Below, piece after piece: positions 37,036-46,197 of a DNA stretch of 64,000 bases. How positions within the stretch are numbered: the first letter of the stretch is position 1; the number at the start of each line of letters is the position of its first letter. The DNA lies in contig WYBT01000026.1 of assembly GCA_011525785.1 (NCBI GenBank), positions 62,001 to 126,000 of the forward strand, in the 5' to 3' direction. Source of the stretch: Planctomycetaceae bacterium. GTDB taxonomy: Bacteria; Planctomycetota; UBA1135; GCA-002686595. Below the pieces are notes generated by a model. That model was not told where the DNA came from. It did no database searches and saw only the letters and a program-made list of their open reading frames with translations. A program made the translations under genes and the position numbers.

Positions 37036-37848
37036 ATGTCCAAGCTGTTCACGTCTCTCGTGCTCCTCGCCCTCGCGCCCGCGGCCTTCGCGACGCCCGT
37101 CGCCTCAACGGTCGCCGCCGTCGCGGCTGGATCGCTCGCCGCGCAAGACCCCAAGCCCGACGAGCGCGCGGACGTCAAGGAGTGGATCGCCAAGCTGCAC
37201 CTGCACTCGGGCAAGCGCGGCAAGGAGGACCAGGAGGCGATCAAGGTCATCGACGAGAACCTGCTCAAGGAGTTCGAGAGCTTCGGACCCAAGGACCGCG
37301 CCGCGGTCGTGAAGGCGCTCGACAAGGTCTTCACCGAGAAGCGCCAGGAAGACCAGGACGGCGTCCGGCAGAACTCGCTGTACATCGCCGCTGCGGTGGC
37401 GCTCGGGCGCATGGGGCCGGAGAGCGCGCCGGTGCTGATGAACTGGATCGGCCACAAGTCGCACAAGAAGGACGTGATCCTGCAGCGCAAGCTGATCGAG
37501 AGCCTGGGGCGCACCAAGGTCGAGGCGGGGCGCGTCGCGCTGATCAAGCTCATCACCGACGACGAGCCGCAGGTCCAGGCGGCGACCATCCAGGCCCTGG
37601 GCGAGTTCGAGGAGATCGAACTCAAGCTGCGCAAGGAGACCTTCGAGGCCGTGCTCAAGCACGCCATGGGGCTCTACGGCCAAGTGCAGTCCAACCAGCA
37701 GGACGTGATCGCGCGCGAGCGCTACGACGCGGTCGTGGGCCCCGCGATCACGACGCTCAAGCGCCTTTCGGGTCACGAGGAGTCGGACCTCGAAGCGTGG
37801 CAGCGCTGGTGGAACAAGAACAAGAAGGCGGAGTGGGGCAAGAGCTGA
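37036..37848 (+). CDS. Secreted HEAT-repeat protein
   Basis: A 270-residue protein; the ATG at 37036 is preceded by GGAG eight bases upstream and opens a signal peptide (KLFTSLVLLALAPAAFA). The mature part is all-helical and contains HEAT-like repeats, e.g. AAAVALGRMGPESAPVLMNWIG, IESLGRTKVEAGRVALIKL and AATIQALGEFEEIELKL, ending in a Lys/Trp-rich tail. Predicted periplasmic binding or scaffold protein. Codon-biased and well translated in appearance (Lys/Glu rich). No partner is evident. Confidence 0.78.
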   Translation: MSKLFTSLVLLALAPAAFATPVASTVAAVAAGSLAAQDPKPDERADVKEWIAKLHLHSGKRGKEDQEAIKVIDENLLKEFESFGPKDRAAVVKALDKVFTEKRQEDQDGVRQNSLYIAAAVALGRMGPESAPVLMNWIGHKSHKKDVILQRKLIESLGRTKVEAGRVALIKLITDDEPQVQAATIQALGEFEEIELKLRKETFEAVLKHAMGLYGQVQSNQQDVIARERYDAVVGPAITTLKRLSGHEESDLEAWQRWWNKNKKAEWGKS

Positions 37849-37867
37849 GCCCGCGGGCCGACGAGCG

Positions 37868-38602
37868 ATGAGCGCTTCGAAGCCTGCGGCGGGCCGCGAG
37901 CGCCTTTCTCCCGCGCTGTGGTTCCTCGCCGCTGCGGTGGGCTTGCTGCTCGCCGCCGGCGTGGTCTCGCTGTTGCGCTGGCGAACTCGGGCGCCGTACG
38001 CGCCGCCCACGGCCGGCGATCCCAGCGGACGGGTCGCGGTCTGGCGCGGCGAGGCTGCGGGCTCCGACGGGTCGCAGGTCCACGCGGAGCTGGCGACGCT
38101 GCACGCCGACGCGGGCCGCCAGGCCTTCGAGACCGCCACGCTGCGTCGCCGCCTGGGCCTCGGCGACGGCGAGCCTTGGCGTCTGCGCGTGCAACGCGGG
38201 AGCGCCGAGGGCGCGCTCGAGTCGCTTTCGATCGTCCAGCCGCTGGTGCACGATGCGCAGGGCCTCGCTGCGCGCGCGCTGGAGCTGCCGCCGGTCGACG
38301 GAGCGCTGCAGGATCCAGTCTTGAGCCTGCTGCGCACGCCCGCCTCGTCACTCGGCGCCGCGCAGGCGCTCGACGTGGTGCTGTGGGGGCGTGCTCCAGA
38401 GGCTGGCGCAGTTCTGCGCGGTCTCGAACTGGGCGGAGTCGGGTTCGAGCTCCCGCTCGCGCCGGCGCAGGCCTCGCGTGCGGAGATGGAGCGGGCTTTC
38501 ACCCACAGCGCGCGCGCAGACGAGTTGGCGCAGTCGGGGAAGAGCCCGTCCGGTGCGGCGTCCCAGGGACGCCCGCGCGCGCGCAGTGGCTCCGATGATT
38601 GA
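37868..38602 (+). CDS. Single-pass membrane protein of unknown function
   Basis: A 244-residue protein with an N-terminal cytoplasmic stub, one transmembrane helix (ALWFLAAAVGLLLAAGVVSLL, about 16-36) and an extracytoplasmic domain rich in Ala/Leu/Gly without known motifs. The C-terminal 40 residues are low complexity. It starts 19 bases after the HEAT protein and overlaps the next gene by eight bases, so it is likely in one operon with both. Confidence 0.6.
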   Translation: MSASKPAAGRERLSPALWFLAAAVGLLLAAGVVSLLRWRTRAPYAPPTAGDPSGRVAVWRGEAAGSDGSQVHAELATLHADAGRQAFETATLRRRLGLGDGEPWRLRVQRGSAEGALESLSIVQPLVHDAQGLAARALELPPVDGALQDPVLSLLRTPASSLGAAQALDVVLWGRAPEAGAVLRGLELGGVGFELPLAPAQASRAEMERAFTHSARADELAQSGKSPSGAASQGRPRARSGSDD

Positions 38603-39845
38603 CTTCCGAGCGTTCGATGGCGTGCGCGCCCGTCGGTTCGCGCGCTGCGTGGCGCCGGGCGCGATCGTGCTCGGGTCGTTCGTGCTCGCTTGCAGCTCCG
38701 ACTCCGAGCGAGCGCAGGCCGAGTTGCTCGCGGAGAACGCGCGTCTGCGTGTCGAGCTGGCATCGTTGCGCGAGGCGGCCGCGAGCGCCGCGCCCCAGCC
38801 CCAGGCGCCGCCGACCGACGCCGAGCTGCGCGAACAGCTCGACCAGCTGCGAGCCGAGCTGGCCTGCGAGCAGGAGCTGCGCCTCGAGCGGGAAAAGGAG
38901 TGGCTGCGCTACACCCGCGCCATCGACGCGCTGAGCGGTGACGCTCTGGAGCAGGGGCCGCGCTTCGTCGCGCAGGCGCCCGCCGAGGAGGTCGAAGCGC
39001 AAGCCGAGCCGGGTCCGCCGACCGTCGATCCCGCGACGCTGGAGCGCTCGGCCCAGATCGAGCGCTCGCTGCGGGCGTTGCTCGCGGTCGAAGGCGTGCG
39101 CGGCATGGACCTGCTCGAGGCCGGGCGGCTGGGGGACGGATGGATCGGGCCGGTGGTGTTCCGCTTGCTCGACGAGCAGGGCCGGCTCGCCGGTTCGCTC
39201 GGCGCCGAGCGCCTGCGCCTTGCGGGCAGTCGCACGGCGCGCACGCTGACGCTGATCCTCGAGGAGGGCTTCGAGTCGCGCGGCGGCGTTCGCACGCCAT
39301 TCGACGCGCCTCAGATCGAAGCCCAGACCGAGCCGCGCGAGAGTTTCGGCACGCGCCGCATCGAACTCGACGAGGTCGATCCGCTCCACTGGGCGCAGGC
39401 GGCGCCCGAGCTGTTCGGCGGGGCGCCGCTGGTCGCACCGCTCGACGACGGGCAGTGGAACCTGACCTGGGTGCGCGCGAACCTCAATCGCCTGCTGCGG
39501 CTCGATGTCGAGCGCGGCTACTGGCGCCTCAAGTCGCTGGGGGGCGTGTCCGAGGGCCAGCTGCGCGATGTCCAGCTCGAACAGTTCGACTCGAGCGGCA
39601 AGCTCGAGCGACGGCTGTTCGCCGACCGGCTGGCGCTCGAGCGCCGCGAACGCGGCGTCGCGCTGCTGCTGGGGGATGGCGCGCTGGTGCGCGGCGACGA
39701 GAAGACGCCCTTCCTCGACGGTCAGTACCGCATCTACCTGCCGCGCGCCGATCAGGGCGAGTGGAATCGCGCCGGACTTCCCGGCCTGAGCTCGCAGCCG
39801 GCGCCGGACGCGCGCGCGGAGGCGCCGCCGCAGCAGCGCGATTGA
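38595..39845 (+). CDS. Putative lipoprotein with coiled coil, unknown function
   Basis: A 416-residue protein whose ATG overlaps the previous stop by eight bases. After a basic N-terminus a hydrophobic stretch ends in SFVLACSSDSE, with the probable lipobox cysteine at residue 33. Residues ~40-105 form a coiled coil (ERAQAELLAENARLRVELASLRE; two Leu heptad blocks), followed by a beta-rich domain with WIGPVVFRLLDEQGRLAG and GYWRLKSLGGVSEGQLRDV. Predicted outer-membrane-anchored periplasmic protein. No domain recognised. Confidence 0.7.
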   Translation: MIDFRAFDGVRARRFARCVAPGAIVLGSFVLACSSDSERAQAELLAENARLRVELASLREAAASAAPQPQAPPTDAELREQLDQLRAELACEQELRLEREKEWLRYTRAIDALSGDALEQGPRFVAQAPAEEVEAQAEPGPPTVDPATLERSAQIERSLRALLAVEGVRGMDLLEAGRLGDGWIGPVVFRLLDEQGRLAGSLGAERLRLAGSRTARTLTLILEEGFESRGGVRTPFDAPQIEAQTEPRESFGTRRIELDEVDPLHWAQAAPELFGGAPLVAPLDDGQWNLTWVRANLNRLLRLDVERGYWRLKSLGGVSEGQLRDVQLEQFDSSGKLERRLFADRLALERRERGVALLLGDGALVRGDEKTPFLDGQYRIYLPRADQGEWNRAGLPGLSSQPAPDARAEAPPQQRD

Positions 39846-39880
39846 CCGCGCCGCCCGCGGGCGCGATAAGGTCAGGTTCC

Positions 39881-41260
39881 ATGCACGCCCGAGGATTCGA
39901 CAGCCGCGGCGAGGAGGCCCGGCCCGGCGCCAGCGGCGTGCTGTCGGTCACGGCCCTCACGCGGCGCATCGGCGCGGCCCTCGAGGGGCTGGGGCGCGTG
40001 GCCGTCGAGGGCGAAGTGTCGAAGGTGCAGCGCGCGGCCTCGGGCCACGTGTACTTCGAACTCAAGGACCTCGACGCGAAGGTCTCGTGCGCGATCTGGC
40101 GCAGCCAGGTGGCCAGCGCGCTGCGTTTCGACCTGCGCGAAGGCGCCCAGGTCATCGCCCACGGCAAGCTCGACGTGTACGCGCCCAAGGGCGGCTACAG
40201 CCTGATCGTGCAGCGCCTCGAGCCGGCCGGCCTGGGGGCGCTGCTGGCGCAGCTCGAAGCGCTCAAGGCGGATCTGCGCGAACGCGGCTGGTTCGAGCGC
40301 AAACGCGAGCTGCCGCGCTGGCCGCGCTGCGTCGGGCTGGTCACCAGTCGCGATGCGGCGGCCTTCGCGGACTTCTTGCGCACGCGCACGCAGCGCTGGC
40401 CGGGCTATCCGCTGCGCTTCACGCACACGGCGGTGCAAGGCCAGGGCGCCGCGGCGCAGATCGCCCGCGCCATCGAGCGCCTCGACGCGAGCGGCGTCGA
40501 CGTGATCTGCGTCGTGCGCGGGGGCGGCTCGCTCGAGGACATGTGGGCGTTCAACGAACGCGCCGTCGCCGAGGCGATCTGGAATTCGCGCGCGCCGGTC
40601 GTCAGCGGCGTGGGGCACGAGACCGACACCACGCTGTGCGACCTGGTGGCCGACCAGCGCGCGCACACCCCGACCGACGCGGCGCAGCGCGTGATCCCCG
40701 ATCGCGCCGAGTTGCTCGAACGGCTCGAGCGCGGCGCCGCGCGCATGGGGCAGGCGCTCGACACGGCGCTGGCGCGCGCGCACGAGCGCGTCGAGCGCGC
40801 CGCGGCCTCGCCCGCGCTGCGCGATCCACTGCGGATCGTCGAGCTGCGCACGCGCGAGCTCGCGGCGCTCCAGTCCCGCCTGGGCGCTTCGCTCTCGCGC
40901 CGCATCGACACCCGCGCCGCGCGCCTCGAAGCTGCGCAGCGTGCGTTGCTGCGCGCGGGACCGCAGCAGCAACTGGCGCTGCGCCACACGCGCGTCGAGC
41001 TCGTGTCGGCGGCCTTGCCGCGCGCGGCGAGGCGACTGGGCGAGCGCGCGCACGAAGCGCTCGAGCGCGCGGGCGGACGGCTCGAGGCGCTCTCGCCGCT
41101 CGCTGTGCTGCAGCGCGGCTACAGCATCACGCGCCTCAAGGGACATGCGGCGCCGCTGGGGCGAGCTGCGGACGCGCGCGCTGGCGACGAACTGGAAACG
41201 CGCACCGCCGACGGCGTCGTGTGCTCGCGGGTGCTGCCCGGCGGAGCGGACGCGCAGTGA
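39881..41260 (+). CDS. xseA: Exodeoxyribonuclease VII large subunit
   Basis: A 459-residue subunit of ExoVII, which degrades single-stranded DNA to oligonucleotides. The N-terminal OB-fold is visible (LSVTALTRRIGAALEGLG, VEGEVSKVQRAASGHVYFELKD, YAPKGGYSLIVQRLEPAG). The catalytic domain follows with VGLVTSRDAAAFADF, VVRGGGSLEDMWAFNE and SGVGHETDTTLCDLVADQRAHTPTDAA (split motifs). A long coiled coil precedes a C-terminal strand QRGYSITR. The small subunit XseB is not adjacent. The stop overlaps the next gene's start (GTGA). Confidence 0.94.
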   Translation: MHARGFDSRGEEARPGASGVLSVTALTRRIGAALEGLGRVAVEGEVSKVQRAASGHVYFELKDLDAKVSCAIWRSQVASALRFDLREGAQVIAHGKLDVYAPKGGYSLIVQRLEPAGLGALLAQLEALKADLRERGWFERKRELPRWPRCVGLVTSRDAAAFADFLRTRTQRWPGYPLRFTHTAVQGQGAAAQIARAIERLDASGVDVICVVRGGGSLEDMWAFNERAVAEAIWNSRAPVVSGVGHETDTTLCDLVADQRAHTPTDAAQRVIPDRAELLERLERGAARMGQALDTALARAHERVERAAASPALRDPLRIVELRTRELAALQSRLGASLSRRIDTRAARLEAAQRALLRAGPQQQLALRHTRVELVSAALPRAARRLGERAHEALERAGGRLEALSPLAVLQRGYSITRLKGHAAPLGRAADARAGDELETRTADGVVCSRVLPGGADAQ

Positions 41261-42192
41261 ACGGCGTCGCGCTGCGGACGATCGCGGTGGTCGTCAACTG
41301 GAACGGCGGCCACGAGAACCTGCGTTGCATCGCAGCCCTGCTTGCACAGGGGCGCGCGCTCGAGCGCATCGTGTTCGTCGACAACGCCTCGAGCGATGGC
41401 TCGTGCGAACTCGTCGAGCGGCGCTTCCCAGGCGTGGAGGTCCTGCGCCAGAGCGAGAACCTGGGCTACGGCGGCGGCAACAACCGCGGGATCGCGCGCG
41501 CGCTCGAGCTCGGCGCGCAGGCCGTGCTCGTCGTGAACAACGACCTCACCCTCGAGCCGGGCTGCCTGGCGGCGCTCCAAGAGGCGCTCGCGGCCGACGC
41601 GCAGCTCGGCGTCGTCGGCCCGCGCGTTCTCGTGCGCGGCCAGCGCGTGATCTGGGCCGCCGGCGGAAGTCTGACCTGGCGCCAGAACCTGACCACGCTG
41701 CGCGGCTTCGGAGCGCCGGATGGTCCCGAGTTCCGCCGCTCGCTGGACGTGGACTACCTGCCCGGTTGCGCGCTGCTCCTGCGGCGCGAAGCGCTCGAGC
41801 GCGTGGGCGCGTTCGACGACCTGTACTTCGCCTACACCGAAGACGTCGATCTGGGCCTGCGCCTCTCGCGCGCCGGGTTCCGCTCCCGCGTGATCGGCGC
41901 CGTGGCGGCGCACCACGCGCCGTCGAGCTCGACGGGCGGCGGCTACAACCCGCGCCGCAAGTACATGATGGCCGTGAACTCGGTGTGGTTCCTGCGCCGC
42001 TACGCCGGCGCACGCGAGTGGGCGCGCTTTGCGCTCTACGACGTCGGCTCGCTGCCGCTGGTGCTCGTCGACGGCTTCTGCCGCGGACACTTCAAGGCTG
42101 CGCTGGCCAAGGCCGTGGGACTGTTCGACGGCTGGCGCGGCAAGCGCATCAGCGCGCGCGTCGTCGCGCCCGGCGCGCACTGGCTGTGGTGA
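41257..42192 (+). CDS. Family 2 glycosyltransferase (rhamnosyltransferase-like)
   Basis: A 311-residue GT-A enzyme from a GTG start coupled to xseA. Motifs: IAVVVNWNGG at the N-terminus, VFVDNASSDGS for nucleotide-sugar binding, GGNNRGI, the metal-binding VVNNDLTLEPG (NDD-type DxD variant) and the late YTEDVDLGLRLSRAGF acceptor segment. This arrangement is usual in WbbL-like rhamnosyl or hexosyl transferases for surface glycans. It has no membrane helix except a possible amphipathic C-terminus. Donor and acceptor unknown. Confidence 0.88.
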   Translation: MNGVALRTIAVVVNWNGGHENLRCIAALLAQGRALERIVFVDNASSDGSCELVERRFPGVEVLRQSENLGYGGGNNRGIARALELGAQAVLVVNNDLTLEPGCLAALQEALAADAQLGVVGPRVLVRGQRVIWAAGGSLTWRQNLTTLRGFGAPDGPEFRRSLDVDYLPGCALLLRREALERVGAFDDLYFAYTEDVDLGLRLSRAGFRSRVIGAVAAHHAPSSSTGGGYNPRRKYMMAVNSVWFLRRYAGAREWARFALYDVGSLPLVLVDGFCRGHFKAALAKAVGLFDGWRGKRISARVVAPGAHWLW

Positions 42193-42204
42193 GTCGCTCG
42201 CGCG

Positions 42205-43119
42205 TCACTCGAGCAGCGTCATGCGCTCGGTGAACTGGTCCCTGGCGGCCTTGAACCACGCGCGCCAGGTGCTGGCCGAGCCGAGCAGCGGAACAGGCGT
42301 CGGCGCGCTCTGTTTGTGGCGCGCGAAGTCGACCAGCGCCTCGAGCACGTCTTCGACATCGTGCATCACCGCGTTGTCGAGCGGCCGCATCATCGAGCCG
42401 ATCAGTGAGTTGCCCGGGCCGAAGCGCGACGGCACGCGGCCGGCGCCGATTTCCGCCTCGAGCGTGAGCGCGAACTCGAGCACGCTCTCGACGCCCTTGC
42501 GCGATTCGACGGCCAGCGCCGCGCGCGCCGCAGCGACGTAGAAGCGGCCGGGCGTGCGATCGGCGGGCCACTTGAACAGGCCCAGGAGCTCCTTGTACGC
42601 GCGCTCGTCGTGCACCTCGCCCAAAGCGGCGAGCAGCGATTCGATGTACGCCGGCCAGTCCTCGAGGTCCTGGCGGCTCATGCTGGAGCTGCCCTTGCTC
42701 AGCTCGCTCGCGAGCAGGTTGAGGCGCGCGTCGAACTCGCGCCACGAACGCTGCGCCGCGCGCCAGCCGTCGAGCACGCCCTTGATCGTCTCGTCGCGGT
42801 GCTGTCCATCCAGCAGCAAGGCCAGCGCCCGCCGACGGACCGTGAGCGACTCGTCGTGCAGACCGTCGGCGAGCAGCCGCGCCACGTTGGGCGAAGGCGC
42901 GTTGGAGTGCGTTGCGGTCAGGGCCGCGATGCGCTGCAGCGCCGCGATGCGCTCCGCGCTGTCCTTCGAACGCGCCAGCACCGAGCGCTCCTCGCGCAGC
43001 GTGGTGAGTTCCTCGTCGAGGTGCGTGGCGCACAGCACGGTGCGCCGCGGATCGACGCGGCACTGCGCGCACACCTCGGCGGTCGCCAGCGCCAGTGTCG
43101 AGAGCAACGCCAGCCACAT
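42205..43119 (-). CDS. Exported helical-repeat protein of unknown function
   Basis: A 304-residue protein with a short signal peptide (WLALLSTLALATAEVCA). Two nearby cysteine groups (VCAQCR, VLCATH) could bind metal or a disulfide. The rest is helical and contains HEAT-like units such as RIAALQRIAAL, VARLLADGLHDESLTVRRRALALLL and AYKELLGLFKWPAD. It lies convergent to the glycosyltransferase and 57 bases downstream of the deoxyhypusine-synthase-like gene on the same strand. Confidence 0.68.
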   Translation of the reverse strand: MWLALLSTLALATAEVCAQCRVDPRRTVLCATHLDEELTTLREERSVLARSKDSAERIAALQRIAALTATHSNAPSPNVARLLADGLHDESLTVRRRALALLLDGQHRDETIKGVLDGWRAAQRSWREFDARLNLLASELSKGSSSMSRQDLEDWPAYIESLLAALGEVHDERAYKELLGLFKWPADRTPGRFYVAAARAALAVESRKGVESVLEFALTLEAEIGAGRVPSRFGPGNSLIGSMMRPLDNAVMHDVEDVLEALVDFARHKQSAPTPVPLLGSASTWRAWFKAARDQFTERMTLLE

Positions 43120-43176
43120 GCGAACGACTGTAGTCCGCGCGCTGCGCGGCCGGAAGCGCGCCAGCCAGTTCGGGCG

Positions 43177-44532
43177 CTAGCTCCGGCGCTTGCGCGGGGC
43201 TGCCTTGGCGCGCGCGGCGCTCGCCAACGGCTCGGGGGCCGGCGTCTGGTCGAGCGACTGGGCCGCGAGCGGGTATTTCGAGCCGCGCTCGAGCGCTTTG
43301 CGGCGCCGATCGACCTCGCGCGAGAGCTTGTCGACCAGTTCGGTGCGCCGGGCGAAGAGTTGGTAGCCGACGCGCGGACGCAGGTAGCCGCGCGCCGCCG
43401 GATGCTTGGCGAACAGCTCCTCGCGCCCCATGCGCTCGGCCCAGCGTTCGAAGCGCGCGCGCTTGTCGAGCAGCGCCTTGACCAGGAACGGCATCACCAC
43501 CGAGTAGTCGCACTGCATCGACTCGGTGGTCTTCTTGTAGACGTGCTTGTCGACCTTGCCCCAGGTCACGGCTTCGGCCGGCGGACAGGAGCTGAGCGAG
43601 CCGTCGGTGACCGGCGCGGTCGTGATCTGGATGTCGTACTGGTAGCCCTCGACCTCGTGGAAGCCGAGCACCTGGCTCAGCGCCGGCTCGGGCTGCAGGT
43701 TGAAGTTCTTCGGGACTCCGCCGCCGAGGATCAGCGTGCCCAGTTGGCGCGTGTCGGACTCGCGGATGCCCCACCAGTGGTAGGCGCAGCTCTCGAACAC
43801 TTCGCCGTGCAGGTCGAGTTCGAAGCGGTGCTTCCGTTCGCGCGCGGAGCGCCGCTGGTCGAGCGCCCACAGCGCCATCGAGTTGAGGAACACGCTGCCG
43901 TCGCCGGGCGCGCCGACGAAGATCGGGATCGACTTGCGCGCGCACAGCGCGAGCAGGCCTTCGGCGACGTTGTTCTTGTGCTCCTGCGCGGCGTAGAAGC
44001 GGCCGAGCAGGTGGCGGAACTCGACGCCGGTCATGCGGCGCTGGAACTCGGGCAAGCGCAGCAGCGCGCGCAGGAAGCGATCCTGCTCGAGCAGCACGGC
44101 CTCGTCGAAGCCGACGTCGGTCACGCGGATCGTGGCCTCGTCGCGCAGCGCTCCGTCGTCGCCGAAGATCGGCACCTCGTGGAACGGGCGGCGGCGCGCG
44201 CCGTCGAGCGCGCGGTGTCCGTCGTGGTAGCAGACCGCGTCGGTGGTCGACAGCAGGCAGAACCAGCCGGTGTCGAGCAGCGGGCCCAGCCAGGTGTAGT
44301 GCTGTCCCGAGACCGTGACCGGACCGGAGACGGCGATGGTCATGGGCAGGCCCTTGCCGATCGCTTCGTCCAGCAAGGTCCAGATGCGGCGCAGGTAGGC
44401 GGCGCCGAAGGACGGCAGGCTCTGCTCGAACAGGCCGTCGAGTTCGGTGGCGGCGTCGACGGCGCGGGTGACGAGCTCGCGGCGCTCGGAGAAGGCGCAG
44501 CTCGAGCGTTCGTCGCGGCGAGTGGGGGACAT
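43177..44532 (-). CDS. Deoxyhypusine-synthase-like protein (homospermidine-synthase-related)
   Basis: A 451-residue protein of the deoxyhypusine synthase family, NAD-dependent enzymes that move the aminobutyl group of spermidine. The fold markers are MTIAVSGPVTVSG (64-76), the acidic-his block YAAQEHKNNVAEGL, IPIFVGAPGDGSVFLN (202-217), ILGGGVPKNF (268-277) and EAVTWGKVDK (320-329), in which K326 aligns with the catalytic lysine of eukaryotic enzymes. The ~80 residue C-terminal extension is basic and not part of the classical fold. Bacteria lack eIF5A, so the true reaction may be homospermidine formation or modification of another protein. No polyamine gene is adjacent. Confidence 0.85.
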   Translation of the reverse strand: MSPTRRDERSSCAFSERRELVTRAVDAATELDGLFEQSLPSFGAAYLRRIWTLLDEAIGKGLPMTIAVSGPVTVSGQHYTWLGPLLDTGWFCLLSTTDAVCYHDGHRALDGARRRPFHEVPIFGDDGALRDEATIRVTDVGFDEAVLLEQDRFLRALLRLPEFQRRMTGVEFRHLLGRFYAAQEHKNNVAEGLLALCARKSIPIFVGAPGDGSVFLNSMALWALDQRRSARERKHRFELDLHGEVFESCAYHWWGIRESDTRQLGTLILGGGVPKNFNLQPEPALSQVLGFHEVEGYQYDIQITTAPVTDGSLSSCPPAEAVTWGKVDKHVYKKTTESMQCDYSVVMPFLVKALLDKRARFERWAERMGREELFAKHPAARGYLRPRVGYQLFARRTELVDKLSREVDRRRKALERGSKYPLAAQSLDQTPAPEPLASAARAKAAPRKRRS

Positions 44533-44739
44533 GGGCGCGGTGCAGGGATGCGGGAGACGGAACGGACGGGGATCGAGCCGCGGAGTGTACGCGTCGCACG
44601 CGCTCGACGCCGCGGCGCGTGCGACCTCGCTCCAGGCGCGAGACGAAGTTCGGGCCCTGAGCTTGCGTCGCGCGGCGCGCGTGCCGATGCTCTCTCCCTC
44701 CTTGCGCGCAGGACCGCCGCAAGCTCTCCGACACGCCCC

Positions 44740-45279
44740 ATGACGCAATTCAACGCCGCCGCCAATCAGCGCTACGCCGTCCAGGACTACCGCCCCCGCC
44801 AGCGCATCGCCGGAGTCGAGATCGTCGAACTCAAGCGCTTCAACGACGACGGCGGCTCGATGACCGAGCTGGGCCGCCTCAACGACGGCGTGCACCAACA
44901 GTTGCCGGGCTTCGTGGCGCGGCAGATGAACTACAGCACGATGGAGCCGTTGGCGATCAAGGCCTTCCATCTCCACAAGCGCCAGACCGACGTGTGGTTC
45001 GTGCCGCCCAGCGACAAGATCCTGCTGGTGCTGGCCGACGTGCGCGCAGGTTCGCCCACCGAGGGCCAGGTGACGCGCATGGTGCTGGGCGACGGCAACT
45101 CGCGCCTCGTGCGCATCCCGCCGGGCGTGGCGCATGGCTGCAAGAACCTGCGCACGGCGCAGAGCTCGACCATCATCTACTTCGTCGACGTGCAGTTCTC
45201 GACCGACGAAGCCTGCGATGAAGGCCGCATCCCCTGGGATCACTTCGGCGCCGGCGTGTGGGACGTCGAACGCGGCTGA
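44740..45279 (+). CDS. dTDP-4-dehydrorhamnose 3,5-epimerase-like cupin
   Basis: A 179-residue RmlC-like cupin. Conserved pieces are the FHLHKRQTDVWFVPP sequence that contains the epimerase-type histidine and the RIPPGVAHGCKNL turn equivalent to the RmlC PPGFAHGF segment. The N-terminal part (IAGVEIVELKRFNDDGG) also matches. Other dTDP-rhamnose genes (rmlA, B, D) are absent here, so a 3,5-epimerase or related sugar-binding role is inferred only. It is transcribed away from the deoxyhypusine-synthase-like gene, with a 207-base gap between the starts that has no visible gene. Confidence 0.82.
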   Translation: MTQFNAAANQRYAVQDYRPRQRIAGVEIVELKRFNDDGGSMTELGRLNDGVHQQLPGFVARQMNYSTMEPLAIKAFHLHKRQTDVWFVPPSDKILLVLADVRAGSPTEGQVTRMVLGDGNSRLVRIPPGVAHGCKNLRTAQSSTIIYFVDVQFSTDEACDEGRIPWDHFGAGVWDVERG

Positions 45280-45334
45280 GAGCCTGCGCGACGAGGCGAC
45301 GCGCGTTCGGCCCTGAGCCGTGCGCGCCCGCGTG

Positions 45335-46042
45335 TCAGCCCGCCGCGCTGTCCCTGAAGCGGTAGCCCACGCCGCGGATCGTCTCGATCAGTTCGCGGTA
45401 GGGGCCGAGCTTGCGTCGGATCGCGCCGATGTGCACGTCGATGTTGCGATCGATCACCACCGCGTGGTCGCCGATGGCGCGCGAGAGCAGCTGATCGCGC
45501 GTGAACACGCGGCCGGGGTGCGCCGCGAGGAAGTGCAGCAGACGCAACTCGGTGGCGGTGAACACGACGGTTGCGCCGTCGACCACCACGCTGTGTTTGG
45601 CGGCTTCGATCACCAGCCCGTCGCGCACGATGCGATCGCCGCCGCCGCCGCGCGCTTCGCGCACCGGGCCGCGGCGCAGCACGGCCTTCACGCGCGCGAG
45701 AAGTTCCTTGGGGCTGAACGGTTTGGTGACGTAGTCGTCGGCGCCGATCTGCAGTCCGCTGACCACGTCCGACTCCTCACCCTTGGCCGTGACCATGATC
45801 ACCGGCACGTTGGCGGTCACCGGGTCGGCCTGGAGCCGCTTGCAGACCTCGAGCCCGTCGAGTCCGGGCAGCATCAGGTCGAGCAACACCAAGTCGGGGT
45901 TTTCGCGCCGCACGCTGTCGAGTCCCTGCTCGCCGTCGCGACTGGCGACCACGGTGTAGCCCTCGCGCTTGAGGTTGTACTGCAGCACTTCGAGGATGTC
46001 GGCTTCGTCCTCGATGACGACAATTTTTTCGCGCTTGCTCAT
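45335..46042 (-). CDS. OmpR/PhoB-family response regulator (orphan)
   Basis: A 235-residue two-domain regulator. The receiver domain has the acidic pair E11-D12, phosphoacceptor D55 (LVLLDLMLPG), T85 and K107 (YVTKPF). A winged-helix DNA-binding domain follows (FTATELRLLHFLAAHPGRVFTRDQLL, RNIDVHIGAIRRKLG, IRGVGYRF). The wording is closest to PhoB. No histidine kinase gene is in the window, so its partner is elsewhere. A direct repeat in the upstream region may be an autoregulatory site. Confidence 0.92.
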   Translation of the reverse strand: MSKREKIVVIEDEADILEVLQYNLKREGYTVVASRDGEQGLDSVRRENPDLVLLDLMLPGLDGLEVCKRLQADPVTANVPVIMVTAKGEESDVVSGLQIGADDYVTKPFSPKELLARVKAVLRRGPVREARGGGGDRIVRDGLVIEAAKHSVVVDGATVVFTATELRLLHFLAAHPGRVFTRDQLLSRAIGDHAVVIDRNIDVHIGAIRRKLGPYRELIETIRGVGYRFRDSAAG

Positions 46043-46126
46043 GCCAAGGGTGTTGGTGCGTGGCCGCTCGGCCCGCCCGCTCGGTGAAGTCTTGATCGAC
46101 GCGGCAAAGCAAAGCCGTTGGCCGTC

Positions 46127-46143
46127 AAGTCCGCATAAAGTCC
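46127..46143. promoter_or_regulatory. Possible Pho-box-like direct repeat
   Basis: AAGTCC occurs at 46127-46132 and 46138-46143, an 11-base period, as expected for tandem binding of PhoB-type winged helices on one face of DNA. It lies in the 155-base gap between the regulator (minus) and prmA (plus), in a patch of lower GC. Read on the minus strand it is GGACTT-N5-GGACTT. Confidence 0.35.
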
Positions 46144-46197
46144 GGCTGCGACACGCCGTGCTTTCGACCGGGGCGCGCAGCATACTGACCCGCTCGC

